Source: Dolomedes plantarius
Taxonomy: Eukaryota; Arthropoda; Arachnida; Araneae; Dolomedidae
Length of the DNA stretch: 64,000 nucleotides
Reading direction: 5' to 3'
Assembly (NCBI GenBank): GCA_907164885.2
Contig: OU015495.1
Coordinates: 2,686,808 to 2,750,807 of the forward strand
A program made the translations under genes and the position numbers. Under the pieces are notes generated by a model, which was not told the origin of the DNA, ran no database searches, and worked only from the letters and a program-made list of their open reading frames with translations. Shown piece by piece: positions 51,007 through 62,638 of this stretch (position 1 is its first letter; every line of letters begins with the position of its first letter).

Positions 51007-51865
51007 CAGCGGTCTAATTAGCCGTCGTGTAGAAAAAGATGATCGTAAAAATTATATCGTGTATGCTACGTTAAAAAATAATACGTAATCTTCTTTAAAA
51101 TTTATCCCTAAAGTCTGTTATGAGTTCAATGTAGTCGTCGTGGCTGAGGCGCCAATTCTTCAAAGGAGGAACACAATTAAACACATTATGCCCTTTACTA
51201 GACACTTCTTCACTCATTCGCCATTTTAATTTTCACTGAGCCAAAGCACAGGGTTCTTGCCTACATCAGGCGACCCTCGTGTCTCCTAAAGAAAGTACAC
51301 GAAACTACGCAATTCAAGCATAACATTTCCCCTTAACATTCCAAAAGCGGACCCATCCTACAGTATGAATTGTCATTAGATCAGCAATCATTTAAGTTTT
51401 TTTTTCCCTCACGATTCCATATCATGTTTCCGCCGTATAATCGAAACTGTCAATTATCTCACGAGAAAAATATTACACATACATCTCCTCCCCCCCCAAA
51501 AAAAAATAAAAAAAAAGAGTTCGTCTAAGGGTAAAAATAAAAATTAAGGAGAAACGTAAGTGCATATCAACAAAATTAAAGGCGGGGGAGGGGGGGCAGT
51601 AGGGGCAATTGTGCCCCCCCCCTAATAAAAAGCCCGGCTTTTTTTTTTTCATAGCCTAAAATTATATAATCGTAGAGATACTACTAAACGAGTTTAAATT
51701 TAAAATGAGAGGATGTTTTTCAATAAAGTCCAAAATATTTTCTTAAAATTCAATGTTAAATAAAACACTACCTACTTGTTTAGGGAGCACATGTCAAAAT
51801 CAAAATGAAAACATTAATAAATTATTACCAAGAAAGATTTAATTTACTTTTAATTGTTTATTTCT

Positions 51866-51877
<12 letters not shown>
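51007..51877. other. no gene recognised
   Basis: Contains homopolymer C/A and G runs at about 51488-51518 and 51582-51621. No element termini recognised. Confidence 0.45.
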
Positions 51878-51905
<28 letters not shown>

Positions 51906-51909
<4 letters not shown>

Positions 51910-52414
51910 AAGGAATTAGAGGGAAAGGAATAATTAAATTAAATTTAAACGGGGCTTCGGGATTAATTTATTTATTGGCGCCGAACGCCATTATTTGCAC
52001 AGAGCATAGAACGAGTGCGCCGTGATTTTAGGGGAATACCCTTTTTTGAGAGATATAACCTTGACTCGCATCTGTGGTCGAGCGAACGAAGCTATTTTTA
52101 GAGAAAGCACGGGCGAGGAGTGAAGCTGTTACGTAATTTCAGAAAAGGAGAGGATTCTTGAATATTTCACAGGGAATGCGCAAAAGTTTTGCGCCTAAGT
52201 TTTATGAAAGGGTTTAGGAGAGCGTGGGATAAATTCAATGACGTCGGACGTGTGTTCACCACGTCTCCAAAAAGAAAATGGCAAAAGATGGACGCGCTGC
52301 TTTGGAGCTTTGGTTGCTGGAAGATAGAAGAATAAACTTAATTTAATTGGAACTATGTGTGTTTCCTGAATTTAGACTGCCTGCCACTCTCCACCAATAA
52401 TAAAGATGATGACA
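51906..52414 (+). mobile_element. possible solo LTR
   Basis: Begins TGTCAAGG and ends GATGACA (TGTCA/TGACA inverse ends). An AATAAA signal lies at about 52331-52336 with U5-like sequence after it. The region is GC-richer than its flanks. No 5-bp duplication was found, and no second LTR or coding region is present. Confidence 0.3.
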
Positions 52415-52722
52415 GTTTTTAAGATTTGAGAACAGGCAAACCAAACGCCTGTCATATATAAATATAGCACCGAGTTGCCGACGTTGCCTTCCCCCAAAAT
52501 CTCTGAACTGAAACCGCCCCTGTATAGGTCCCGTTATGAACTAAAGTAAGTTTGGGAATGAAAAATACATTTTTGACATAACATATTTTACTATTTATAT
52601 CCATATACATAATATTATTAGTCCGGGACCTACAGTTTTTAAATCCATTATGGAACAAACAACCATGCCGACAGCAGGGCTTGAACCCAAAGACCTTAAT
52701 TCCGAATGCCAATGACCTCGAC

Positions 52723-53614
52723 CAGTGTCGCGCAAACTGTGGGTCGCGACCCAGAGTGGGCGTGTGTGAAAAAAATCTGAGAGGTCGCGGAAAGTCTGAG
52801 GTAAATTTATATCATACTGAATCATTTAATTAAAAAACGTGCTTTAAACTTTCTAAAATCACATATTTTTAATATTTTTATTTATACTTTTTAATATTAA
52901 AAAATTCAAATTGTTAAAAAGGGTGTCAAACAGTCAGTTCGCATTTACCTGTATGTGTGAGACTGGGTTTTCATGGGTTTTCAAACTGAGTAGCTATAAA
53001 AACCAAACAGCGATGATATGAGAGTGACATTCTCAAATACTTCACCAAATATTGAACAAATACTATGTGAAAGTCCAGGCTCAACGATTTCATTCATTTT
53101 TCTATAGTTCACAATCATAGATAAATGAAGTTTATAATTTTCAATGTTTTAATAGGATGTTTGTAATTTTGAAATCATGCTCTTTTTTTTTAATTTTAAT
53201 TTTCGTTCATTTTTACCTCAATTAAATACAAATACATATTAGTTTTTCAATATCCAGTTTTAGTCATACGAGATTTGGCAAAAAACAAGGTATAAGGTAG
53301 GAAGACATTTCTTTTCATTGTTTGTGAGGTATTGAACCCAAATTTACCCCCCCCCCAACCTCTGGTTTAAATAAATCTCCGTTTGAAGAAGAAACAAGCG
53401 CGAATGCAAATGAGCGGCTCTTTTCTACTAGATGGGAAAACCCCGTGGATAACGTACACGCGCGACAGTCAGGCAGCAGACGCCACGAGGCAAGATCGAA
53501 GAGATGCGAGGTAGGAACGAAACAAATTGAAGAAGTGAAGATCGTTTTCCTGTACAGCAGCTTTTTTATCTGAAGAAAATTGATAGTGGCCGGAAAAAAG
53601 TTTGTGTACCACTG
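52723..53614 (+). mobile_element. hAT element with transposase remnant
   Basis: Left end CAGTGTCGCGCAAACTGTGG and reverse-complemented right end CAGTGGTACACAAACTTT. Flanks ACCTCGAC and CCCTAGAC match at 6 of 8 positions. 892 bp, with a scrap of hAT transposase inside. Inserted in a family C SINE. Confidence 0.7.
52938..53024 (+). pseudogene. hAT transposase C-terminal scrap
   Basis: One frame reads FAFTCMCETGFSW and a shifted frame reads AIKTKQR. In order these resemble the C-terminal dimerisation block of hAT transposases of the ZBED5/FAM200 type (ExGFS...IKTKxRxRL). Nothing else of the enzyme survives. Confidence 0.5.
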
Positions 53615-53622
53615 CCCTAGAC

Positions 53623-54721
53623 AATAGGTCATCATTCCTAAATATCAAGGAGGCTTAAGATAATTAGCGAAATGGATGTAGGTGTTGGTAGTTACAGAAA
53701 AATTGAGAATTTTTTTTAAAAAATCCGCAAGCTTTCAGACATTTCTGAATGTAAGTTAACTACATGGAAACGCCTCGTATGATCCTCCTATTAACTAAAA
53801 TCACGTTTTCTCTTCTCTAAACTCCACTAAATTATCTCTGTGTTACATAAAACAAAAAAGACACCTTTCATTTTCTTTCCATACGAATAATCCCGGTAGA
53901 ACAATAAAATTTAAATTACTCTTTCCCGCTCTATTATATTTCATAAATTAATTTTTACCATTTAAAGAATTCATTTTCTAATTAAAAGAGCATCTCGCGC
54001 TTTCTTCTAACATCCCGCTCCTACCTCCCACCCCCACACTAAACTCCCAAATCTCTCACAAAGACCACCGTTTTGTAGCTTAAATTACCCCAAACTCGCT
54101 TTTAATCTCTCCCCGTGTCACAGGACATTCCCACGAATCTCACAAACAGCATCTCACGAGGTTGATTTACTCCAAAAAAAATTTTCCTCGCCTGCTTAAC
54201 ATCCGAGCTTCTTCACAGAAAAGGAACTTGACTAATTACTCTTGCCTCGTGTTCTCTTAATTCCATGGCTCGGAGATAAAATCCGATACCCCGGCACCGC
54301 ACTGCAGAGCGAATGTCATAAAACGCAGACATTTTAAGCTCTATGTTTCTTTGAAAAAGGAGAGGATTGTTGGGAACAGATTTGGAGTTTGGGGGGGCCC
54401 GAAAAATATCCCATGCTTCGGTTTTCTAAGTTGAAAGACTCTTTGAATAGTTAAGAGTTTTGGTGGCTACTGACTTACTTACCGTTAACTGAAAACGTAT
54501 GTACTTAATTCAATATCGAAAAGTGAGAGCATAGGTGAGAATTCATTTAACTAAGTTACTTAGTTTTACTTAAAACTTACATTATAAAGAAAATGAGATA
54601 CTTCGAAATAATCATTCGTTTTAAAAACATAATCAAATCAAATTTAAAAAAAAAAGATTGAAAACTAAACTAAACAAATATTGAAAACGTAATGAAGCAT
54701 CGCTTAACCTAATAATATATA

Positions 54722-54722
<1 letters not shown>
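53623..54722. other. no gene recognised
   Basis: No element ends or coding motifs recognised. Confidence 0.45.
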
Positions 54723-54723
<1 letters not shown>

Positions 54724-54812
<89 letters not shown>

Positions 54813-54843
54813 CGTGTGTGTGTGTGAGAGAGAGAGAGAGAGA
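54724..54843. repeat. compound (AT)n(GT)n(GA)n microsatellite
   Basis: AT to about 54795, GT to about 54825 with one CG interruption, then GA. Confidence 0.95.
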
Positions 54844-54849
54844 TACACG

Positions 54850-55961
54850 GGAAACTAAAGCCGCTCAAAAATTTTTAAAAATTTAAATCTACTGTTAAAG
54901 AGAAATTACCCAAAGGAAACCATATCATATAACGGTAAGGATGATTTTTGAAATATCCGACAGGACTAATTGTAAAGATTCACAAAATTCTCTTTGCCTT
55001 CCGTATGCATCCCAAAATTATAAAAATAACTTTTTTTTGTTGTTTCTTTGTTTGTTTCTTTGTTTGTTGTACAGATGGTTTGGTAAAAAGTGTTTCGTTC
55101 ATAAAAATTTGCGCATTTTGTTAAACTAAATTAATTAGATTCCTCCCTTCTACATACTCACTCAAGACCTAACCAAAAATAGACTGTAAAGCAAAACAGT
55201 TAAATCAAAAGCTGTAAAAATCCAAATTTTTCGTTTGCAAGTAATTTCGATTAACAGAAAATTTTGTTTAATGGAACCTCGCTATCCGTTATTAGTTCGT
55301 CGCATGGAATCCATTTTTACACAGATTCATTTTATCATAATGTATTTTAGTTACAATCTTACACCACTTATTGCCCCATGTATCGAAAATTCCTCCTACG
55401 ATAGATATCGTCCAATGTATATGTATTTCACAGCCACGTGGTTTCATCAGCGAGGTCCTGCCCTCCGTTTCTAAGAATCCGTCAATTCTTTGGAAATGAC
55501 TGTGTAATTCGTTAAAGGAGATTTTTAAAGAGGAAATTACGTAGCAACGGGAGGAATGGTATGAACATTAAAGGAGATGTTCTGACAGACAGAAGTCAAT
55601 ATCGTTGCTCATAAATTATTCATCTTTGCGTTGTGAAAAGAAAAACAAATTAAATGAAACCGAATCCAGTCTAAAAACTTGTATGAAATTCTAGGGTGAA
55701 TTATTGTGGTGTGTCTCACGGATTTGGATTTATTTTATTTTTGGAGCAGTGTCCATCCACGAGTGTGTATTATGACGTGATACCATATTTCAATGCTTAC
55801 TCTCTTCTAAAATACGCAAAATGCTCTAAGTTTTATTATTTTTGCATCCTCCGTCAACTATAAAATATTTTTTTAGCATTACTTATGACACATCAAGTAT
55901 CTTTTCCAATAAAAGTTATCAACTAATCAGCCCGAGAATTAGACAAGCATAATTTGAGCCC
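54850..55961. other. no gene recognised
   Basis: No element ends or coding motifs recognised. Small frames only. Confidence 0.45.
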
Positions 55962-55974
55962 TAATGTTATCTGT

Positions 55975-56008
55975 TGTTGTTGTTGTAGCTGATGCCCCTT
56001 GACCGACA
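55975..56008 (-). mobile_element. family E SINE, 34-bp 5'-truncated insertion
   Basis: Exact 13-bp duplication TAATGTTATCTGT at 55962-55974 and 56009-56021. The insert, on the minus strand, is GGGGCATCAGCTACAACAAC plus further CAA units, matching the 3' end of the family E SINE copies at 5213 and 36380. Confidence 0.75.
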
Positions 56009-56044
56009 TAATGTTATCTGTAAATGAACACAATACACTTTAAC

Positions 56045-56255
56045 GTCTACATATTATGTATATAAAACCTGTATATATATAATATGTGCATATAACATGT
56101 ACATATTATTTATAACCTGTATGTACAAATAATATGTTAATATATTATCTCGTAATATGTGAATATAACCTGTGCATAATATTTACATATAACTTGTACA
56201 AATTATGTGCATATAACCTGCACATATTATGTGCATATAACCTGTACATATGTAC
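56045..56255. repeat. degenerate tandem repeat, about 24-bp unit
   Basis: Variants of ATATAACCTGTACATATTAT recur roughly eight times; the last units (about 56160-56255) are the most regular. Confidence 0.85.
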
Positions 56256-56259
56256 AGAT

Positions 56260-56630
56260 TTCTACCACGAAATATCAGCCAGATTGAAGATTTCGCAGCA
56301 CATTTTAAAAATAGGCGATATATTAGAATATTAAATTCAAGACTTACCATTTTCTTGATTCTATATTAATGAATCCTATTCCTAAAAATCAAAAGAAATA
56401 TCCATGTAGATTTTTATATTGATATCATAAAACAATAAAGATATAATGAAAACAATTCTGAGAAATTCGGTTACGATACTGAATTACAAAATTTTTTATT
56501 CTAAAAGTTATAAAAGACAAATACGTAGTAGAATTATAACTTAGAAATCTGTAGTTTTCTACCTTATAAAATAATACATGTAAATGACATACTGATTTAA
56601 CGTATCTTAATTCATATTTTATTATATGTA
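56260..56630. other. no gene recognised
   Basis: A 98-codon minus-strand frame (56425-56721) overlaps the next element's terminus and has no motif. Confidence 0.4.
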
Positions 56631-57309
56631 CAGTCGAACCTCTATTTTGCGAACTTTTCCTCGGAACCAAGAACATCTTGCGAATTTCTTCGTAAAATAA
56701 CCTCCAAATAACGAATAGCATTCTCTATTTAACGAAATTTTTACTGTGATCCAACAGTTTTTTCATCCATATTTCTCAAAATATTTCTGGACATTTCAAA
56801 CTTATTCTTTCTTTTAACACATTTTATGGTGATCAATGACCTTGAACTGGTTTTACCAGTCGCCTAACTCACCGAGAGCAGTAAATTAATTGGCTGCCAT
56901 TCTTTGCATTTCATCCAGGAAGTGCAACCTTTATACCCCCCCAACTTTCAATATCCCCCTTTCACCCTTCATGGAGCTGTCCCGTTTCCTAGATTGTTGA
57001 CCAGAGTCGTGCTGGTAATTTCGGTTCTGGAAATTGAAAATACAGTGTATTTCCGGACAATGTTTTGTTTTATTCTTGTTTTCCTTGCAGATTTCTTTTT
57101 GACGGGTAAGATATATAAAACAAATAGATATTAATTTACAAAATAAAGGTGTGATTAATTACTTTTTTAATAATATTTAGTGTTTATGAATTTTAAATAT
57201 GTTTTGTGTAGTTTTAAGTATTTTAAAAGGTGTATATCTATTTAACGAATTCTGCATATAACGAACTTTTTTCGAGAATTAGCGACTTCGTTAAATAGAG
57301 GTCCGACTG
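56631..57309. mobile_element. Tigger/pogo-like non-autonomous element
   Basis: Left end CAGTCGAACCTCTATTTTGC and reverse-complemented right end CAGTCGGACCTCTATTTAAC, each flanked by TA. Subterminal TATTTAACGAA repeats at both ends. The first bases match the element at 9741, so the two families are related. 679 bp; no recognised transposase. Confidence 0.75.
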
Positions 57310-57560
57310 TATTTAGATGTATAACACACAACCAAATCTCACTCTCTCACTTAAAGTAATTATTATCTATATATTTAAGTTGCTAAGACGATTCTTTGGG
57401 CAGTCAATGAGAGAAAACTACTGCATCCATTGACTTCATTTTGGTCTTAAACGAAAGATTTTAATGTATAGATGTATCACATTTTGTTTTTGTAATAACA
57501 ATTTGCATTAATTAGCGATAATTTACAATTAAAAATTGCTTCCTACGCATTCTCAGTGAC

Positions 57561-57812
57561 ATGTTTAAATCTGGCTTAAGATACTTACAAAGCACGAGGC
57601 CGCATAAATACGTTAATTTGTTTATTCCGAGGAATCTCTCTAGCTTTCTCTCTGCCAATTTTATTTTTGATTATCTTAGATGTACAATGAAACCTGACGG
57701 AAATTTTTTATTTCGCGCTGTTTCACACTGTATTTATAATACGGAAGACAGAGAACATTTATTTACTATACAGCCGTCATATTTTGACGGGTACCAACTA
57801 GTTCCATTTTAA
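57561..57812 (+). pseudogene. OTU-protease-like fragment, catalytic Cys lost
   Basis: The frame contains MKPDGNFLFRAVSHCIYN followed by TEDREHLF. OTU cysteine proteases carry P-D-G-N-C-L-F-R-A at this place, the Cys being the nucleophile; here it is Phe (codon TTT, one base from TGT). About 50 codons precede the motif. The Asp/His half of the triad is not seen. OTU domains occur in host deubiquitinases and in several large mobile elements, so origin is uncertain. Loss of Cys and short length indicate a relic. Confidence 0.5.
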
Positions 57813-58356
57813 TTATTCTAATTAAAAGAATACCGAGAAATCTCTATGAATTTGTCTTTGGTCACATATTATTCATGTGTATCAGGTCTTTTAAGCATTA
57901 ATTTGACATTTACGGAAAGTTTGGCCCATCATGACGATTTTTTTTTTTAAATTTATGATAGGTAATATATAATTTAGTTACATGAAGACGTTATGTATTT
58001 TACCCTTTTTCTTTTTAAAAAAGGTTTTTATTTGTATCTGTGCTTCTTGAATTTCTCTAAACATGTTTTATATAGGATCTTTCTTTTTGACTACTACATT
58101 TTGTCAACTTTCTATTTTCGCATATGTACAAAAAGACAACAATGAGCAAACTTAATTTGGTTCGAATTAGCATTCGTAAGCCGAAAAAAAAACAATGGCC
58201 GAACTATAGAAGCGTTTAACATTACCATGAAATACTTCAGTCCTCACTTGAATATATACAAAATGTCTCTAAACAGGAAGAAATAATTTTTAATAACGGC
58301 ATATGACAATTAAATGCGATAAAGTAATATAAATCTTAAGTACACGAAAAAATATA
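57813..58356. other. no gene recognised
   Basis: AT-rich spacer between the OTU-like fragment and a Tc1-like element. Confidence 0.45.
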
Positions 58357-58358
58357 TA

Positions 58359-59750
58359 CACTGTCACAAAAAAATATATGCACCCAGAAGGAAACGAGCT
58401 ACTATCACGAAACTTAACATGTACGTAGTGTATGAGGAGATAAGCAAATGATTACAAATTCAGAAGAAGAGACCGTTTTATTAAGAAGATATGGCATGAA
58501 AAATGTTAAGTAGTCAATCCATCTTTGGCAGCTATACAAGCCGAAACACGGCGTGGCATCGAATCAGTGAGGTCACCTAAGACCTCCTGCGGAAGATCAT
58601 GCCATAATCTTTGCAACTGGGCAGTTAATTCACCAGTATTCCGGGACGGCTTCAGTTGCCTTCCAAGCACGTCCCAGACGTGCTCTATTGGCGAGAGGTT
58701 TGGTGACTTTGCAGGCCATGGGAGTACGTCATATCCTTGAATACATTGTTGGGAGAGTCGCGCAGTATGTGGACGAGCGTTGCCTTGTTGATAAATGACA
58801 ACTGGGCGACATGATAACATAGACAGTACAATTGGCGTTAAAATCTCGTCCACGTAATTGCGTGCTGTCAAAGTGCGTTGAAAGACGACTAGGAGGGATC
58901 GTGTGCCCCAACAAATCGCTCCTCACACTGTCACACCTTGTGTAATCGCCGTATGCCTCTCGACAACAAATGCCGGATCGGACCGGTGGCCTGGCCGCCT
59001 CCACACGCGTATGCGCTGGTCATCAGCACTGAGACTGAATCGGAATTCATCGCTGAAGATCACACGCCTCCAGTCGGTCACACTCCAGCTTGCCCGAGGT
59101 CGGCAAAAATCCTATCGACACTGCCTATGATGTGAGGTCAGTAGTAGGCTCCTTATATCTGCGTCGGCCAGTCGTCTCCGAATGGTTTCCCTTGATACCA
59201 CCGGATGTCTGGTTGGAGGTAAATGGCGTCGAACCGATTCTAGCGACGTTGTTGGTGCGGACGTGGCCGCTCTTATGATTGCGCGATCCTCGCGCGCATT
59301 TGTGTTCCTGGGACGCCCTGACCCTCCGCGACGGTAGACTATCCCTTACGTGATCCAGTGTTGCCAACAGCAAGCATCTACCATATAGCTCCGACCAAGG
59401 TGGCGGCCGATACGCCTGTTCGACCTACCTGCTTCTCCGAGGCCTACTATACGCCCTCCTCAAAGTCCGACAATTGCTCGTACTGTCGCCGGTTACGTCT
59501 CAGAGGCCTCTCTAGTCACAATACCGTCCATCCAAGTCGACAGATTTTTTGATTAACCCTATGGCACAAGCAGTCATGCTTTTTAACTCTCCCAGATGCG
59601 CATCTCATATGCGCATAGCGCGCTTACCCTTGTCTCATTGGCGTCGAAATTTTAATCTTTTGCATATCTTTTACCAGACTACATTACTGCCAAGTTTCGT
59701 GATAGTAGCTTGATTTCTCCTGGGTGTATATATTTTTTTGTGACAGAGTG
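58359..59750 (-). mobile_element. Tc1-like transposon, full length but dead
   Basis: TA at 58357-58358 and 59751-59752. Terminal repeats CACTGTCACAAAAAAATATA (left) and CACTCTGTCACAAAAAAATA (right, complement) differ by a 2-bp indel. 1,392 bp. It encodes a decayed minus-strand transposase related to the one at 13875-14900. Confidence 0.88.
58506..59519 (-). pseudogene. Tc1-like transposase, inactivated
   Basis: Minus strand, about 338 codons with frameshifts and several stops. The start codon position reads AGG instead of ATG, followed by PLRRNRRQYEQLSDFE, GRIVG (first helix-turn-helix), GSGRPRNT (AT-hook-like linker), TIRRRLAD (second helix-turn-helix), VIFSDEFRFSL (first catalytic Asp kept), then a stop where VWGAIC should be (V-stop-GAIC). 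The second motif is QQGNARPH, so the second catalytic Asp is Gly. The third is SPIEHVWD. The gap from that Gly to the Glu is 32 residues, as in the 13875 gene. The last 121 codons (58506-58871) remain open. Confidence 0.88.
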
Positions 59751-59991
59751 TATTTTCAATATTTGTTGAATAGAAGTCGTGCTTCTCAGACCCGGATTCA
59801 AGTAAATAGTCATTCAGGCAATCATTCCTACTTAATGCCATCAATGCACTCACTTAATTTTCAATTTTTAATTTTTTGAAAAAGAGTTAATCTATGTAGC
59901 ATTGTGTATTCTATCTTCCCTCCCTTACAGTAATAAAGCTTCAGTACCGTCATATCTGAATATGTGTCTTTCGTAAAACCCTAAAACCCTG

Positions 59992-61332
59992 TTAAGGGAA
60001 CAACGGGCCTTCAAAATCGAATTTATTAATTTTCAATTTTTTACTCTATACAGAATGAGAATAATTAATATTCTCTTTTACTACATTGAGCACCCTTAGA
60101 GTTCAAAACGAAAATTTCTTGGTAAAATTTTACCTATTTTTTTTTAATTTTTTTTCAAAATGCTAACGTTTTTTAAAATGCCCCATGCACATTTCATGAT
60201 TTAAAAACCTTAATTATTTGAAAATAACTTTACCATATACATATAAACATAATTGGGCACTGAATTTTTTTGAACTGAATTTAAAATATTAATTTTTTTC
60301 TATTATTCTACCTGGTATTTTTTCATGTTTTTTCATGTTTTTATTTCATTTTGTGGTCTATAAATTTGAAACATACATGTGTTTTCAAAAAACGACGCCC
60401 CGTTTTATGACAAACACTTCCGTTAACAATCCTGAGAAATTTGGAAGAAATCAGAAATAAATTAGGGAGAATGGAGAATTTTGAAAAAATTTCGCATTTT
60501 TGAAGAATTTTTTGAAAAACAAATCTTATTCTTCCCCGAAATGCTTATTTGTGAATTTTAAGTGACTTCAGTGTAGAAAAAAGAGCATTAGTTAAAACTC
60601 ATGTGGTATATTGAGCAAAATATTGAAAATTTTAAAAACAAGGTTGAAGGTCAGGGGACAAGGGACCTTCAAACTCAAATTATTTTATTTTCAATTTTAA
60701 GTCTATATACAGAAAGAGAATAATTAATATTCTTCTTTACTCCACTGAAGACCCTTAGAATTCAAAATTAGGATTTTTTGCCAGAATAAGACCTGTTTTT
60801 CAGAAAAGATTAAAAAATTTTAACGTTATTCAAAATGCTCCATGCGCGTTCTATATTATTTAAAAACCTTAAATGTTTTAATATTAATTTACCATATGTG
60901 TATAAAGATAACTGTGCATTGATTTTTTTCTTGTAGGAATCTAATGTCCTAAATAACTTCTTTTTTATATTCTGCCTGTTACCATTTTAATGATTTTGCA
61001 TGTCTTTACTTTATTTCATGGTCTATAAATTTGAAAAATATTTCAGGTTTCAAAGAACTATGCACAGTGTTATGACAAACACTTCCATTAACAATCGTGA
61101 GAAATTTGGAAGAAATCGGAAAAGAATGAATGCTCATGAAAAATTTTGAAAATTTCTAGTATTTTTGAAGAATTTTTTGAAAGACAATTCTTATTCTCCC
61201 ACAAAATACTTATTTGTGAATTCTAAGTTAATTGAATGCACTAAAAATGAATATTAATTAAACTCATGTGGTATTTTGAGTAAAATATTGAAAAATTTAA
61301 AAAACGAGGTTCAAGGTCCCTTATTCCCTTAA
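59992..61332. mobile_element. TTAA-flanked element, head-to-tail dimer
   Basis: Outer ends TTAAGGGAACAACGGGCCTT and, reverse-complemented, TTAAGGGAATAAGGGACCTT. The interior consists of two similar units of about 650 bp joined near 60645-60665 by a degraded end-to-start junction (AGGTTGAAGGTC / AGGGGACAAGGGACC). Unit landmarks such as GAATAATTAATATTCT recur at about 60058 and 60718. Confidence 0.75.
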
Positions 61333-62340
61333 CTGGATAATTTAGATAATATAACATTTCTGATGACAATATCCCTCCAGCTCGAAAAGAATGAACGAAA
61401 AATGGAAGATATATAATGAAAGAAAGAGAAGAGCAGAAATGTCTATCAGTGATGAACATCTCTTTAAGTAATACGCATGTTCGCTGAGATGCTGTGCTAT
61501 TTTAAATTATACCAGCTTCCGTAACTAGATCAACTACAACTTTAAATGATCCGACAAAATTTGATACCTACTATTTTCCCCTAGAACTATTAATGTAAAT
61601 AATTTGCACATTAAAATGAGTCATAAATATTATAGTGAACGGGATATGGATGGCTTTCTAATAAGCATCATTTAAAAACAAAGAAATCGTTTTTCATCTG
61701 CTGAAGAGCATATGAAATACTTGCGAGGAAATAAAATTATTATTACTCGCAAACATCCACATTCATTGTGTTTTTTTCCAAGTGTAGTATTAACAATGTT
61801 GTCGTAACAATGAAATAATAATAACACTAATTTAACCTTGAATAATTTTGATCTTATTCACATTTTTTCAAATTTTATAAAGCAATATACGTATACAGAC
61901 CATGCTTACAATTTCTAAATTTATTTTAATCGATGCTCTCTCTCTCTGAAGCCCAATAATTTCTGTCGATTCAACCAGTTTACTGAAAATAGGATACGTC
62001 CTTGTCTTAATGATAGCAATGTCATTATATTATCTTACATCGTTTTACCAGCGTTAATGACTGTAAGAAATATCCTTATACCATAAATCATTACAAACCA
62101 CCGAAAATCTGAGTACTTCTCAAATTTAGACTTAATGATGTATTTTGTATTGGATTTCTTCATCGCTTTGTATTCTCGAAAGGACAATTCATATTACGTT
62201 AAAACTGTTGAGTTTTCAGAAAACAAGTATTTACCGTTTCAAATTACCGTCACTAAATAATTTGGTTCAATAAATCTGATTGAAGGGCTGATCTAAGGAA
62301 GGTATACCCTTTCTCCCTCTCCATCTATCTAACTGTCAAC
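61333..62340. other. no gene recognised
   Basis: AT-rich; no motifs or element ends. Confidence 0.45.
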
Positions 62341-62341
62341 A

Positions 62342-62344
<3 letters not shown>

Positions 62345-62386
<42 letters not shown>
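62345..62386. repeat. (AT)n microsatellite
   Basis: Uninterrupted AT run directly abutting the inverted repeat that follows. Confidence 0.95.
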
Positions 62387-62388
<2 letters not shown>

Positions 62389-62638
62389 TGTGGCTTGATA
62401 CAAGAAGTGTCCAAGTCAGTTTTCTTCCAGATGACTTTGTTTGCTAATGTCTCTTTTAAAAAAATGTTTTTTCAACGCTAAATGTACAAGTCTGTACAAT
62501 GGTTTAGAAAACACTTTTAAAGCTTCGGACAGATTTAGGTAATTATTACTTTGAAAATAATTTTTTTTAAAGAGACATAAGCAAACAAAGTCATCTTGGA
62601 GAAAACTGACTTAGGCACTTCTTGTACCGAGCCACAGA
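62387..62638. mobile_element. foldback element with long inverted repeats
   Basis: The left arm TCTGTGGCTTGATACAAGAA and on to about 62465 is mirrored by the right arm from about 62560 ending TTCTTGTACCGAGCCACAGA. Each arm is about 75-80 bp with few mismatches around a central spacer near 95 bp. No clear target duplication and no protein. Confidence 0.8.

Larger units (their letters stand above)
52616..53640 (-). mobile_element. tRNA-derived SINE, family C, copy 2 (split by a hAT)
   Basis: On the minus strand it shares with copy 1 the B-box GGGTTCAAGCCCTG, GGCATGG-TGTTTGT and TGTAGGTCCCGG. The head lies beyond the hAT at about 53615-53640 (complement of CCCTAGACAATAGGTCATCA, aligned with CCCTAGCCATTCGGCCATCA in copy 1). 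Confidence 0.6.

Noticed and set aside
58729..59004. 91-codon minus-strand frame
   Set aside because: It is in a different frame from the Tc1-like transposase covering the same bases and reads as random sequence.
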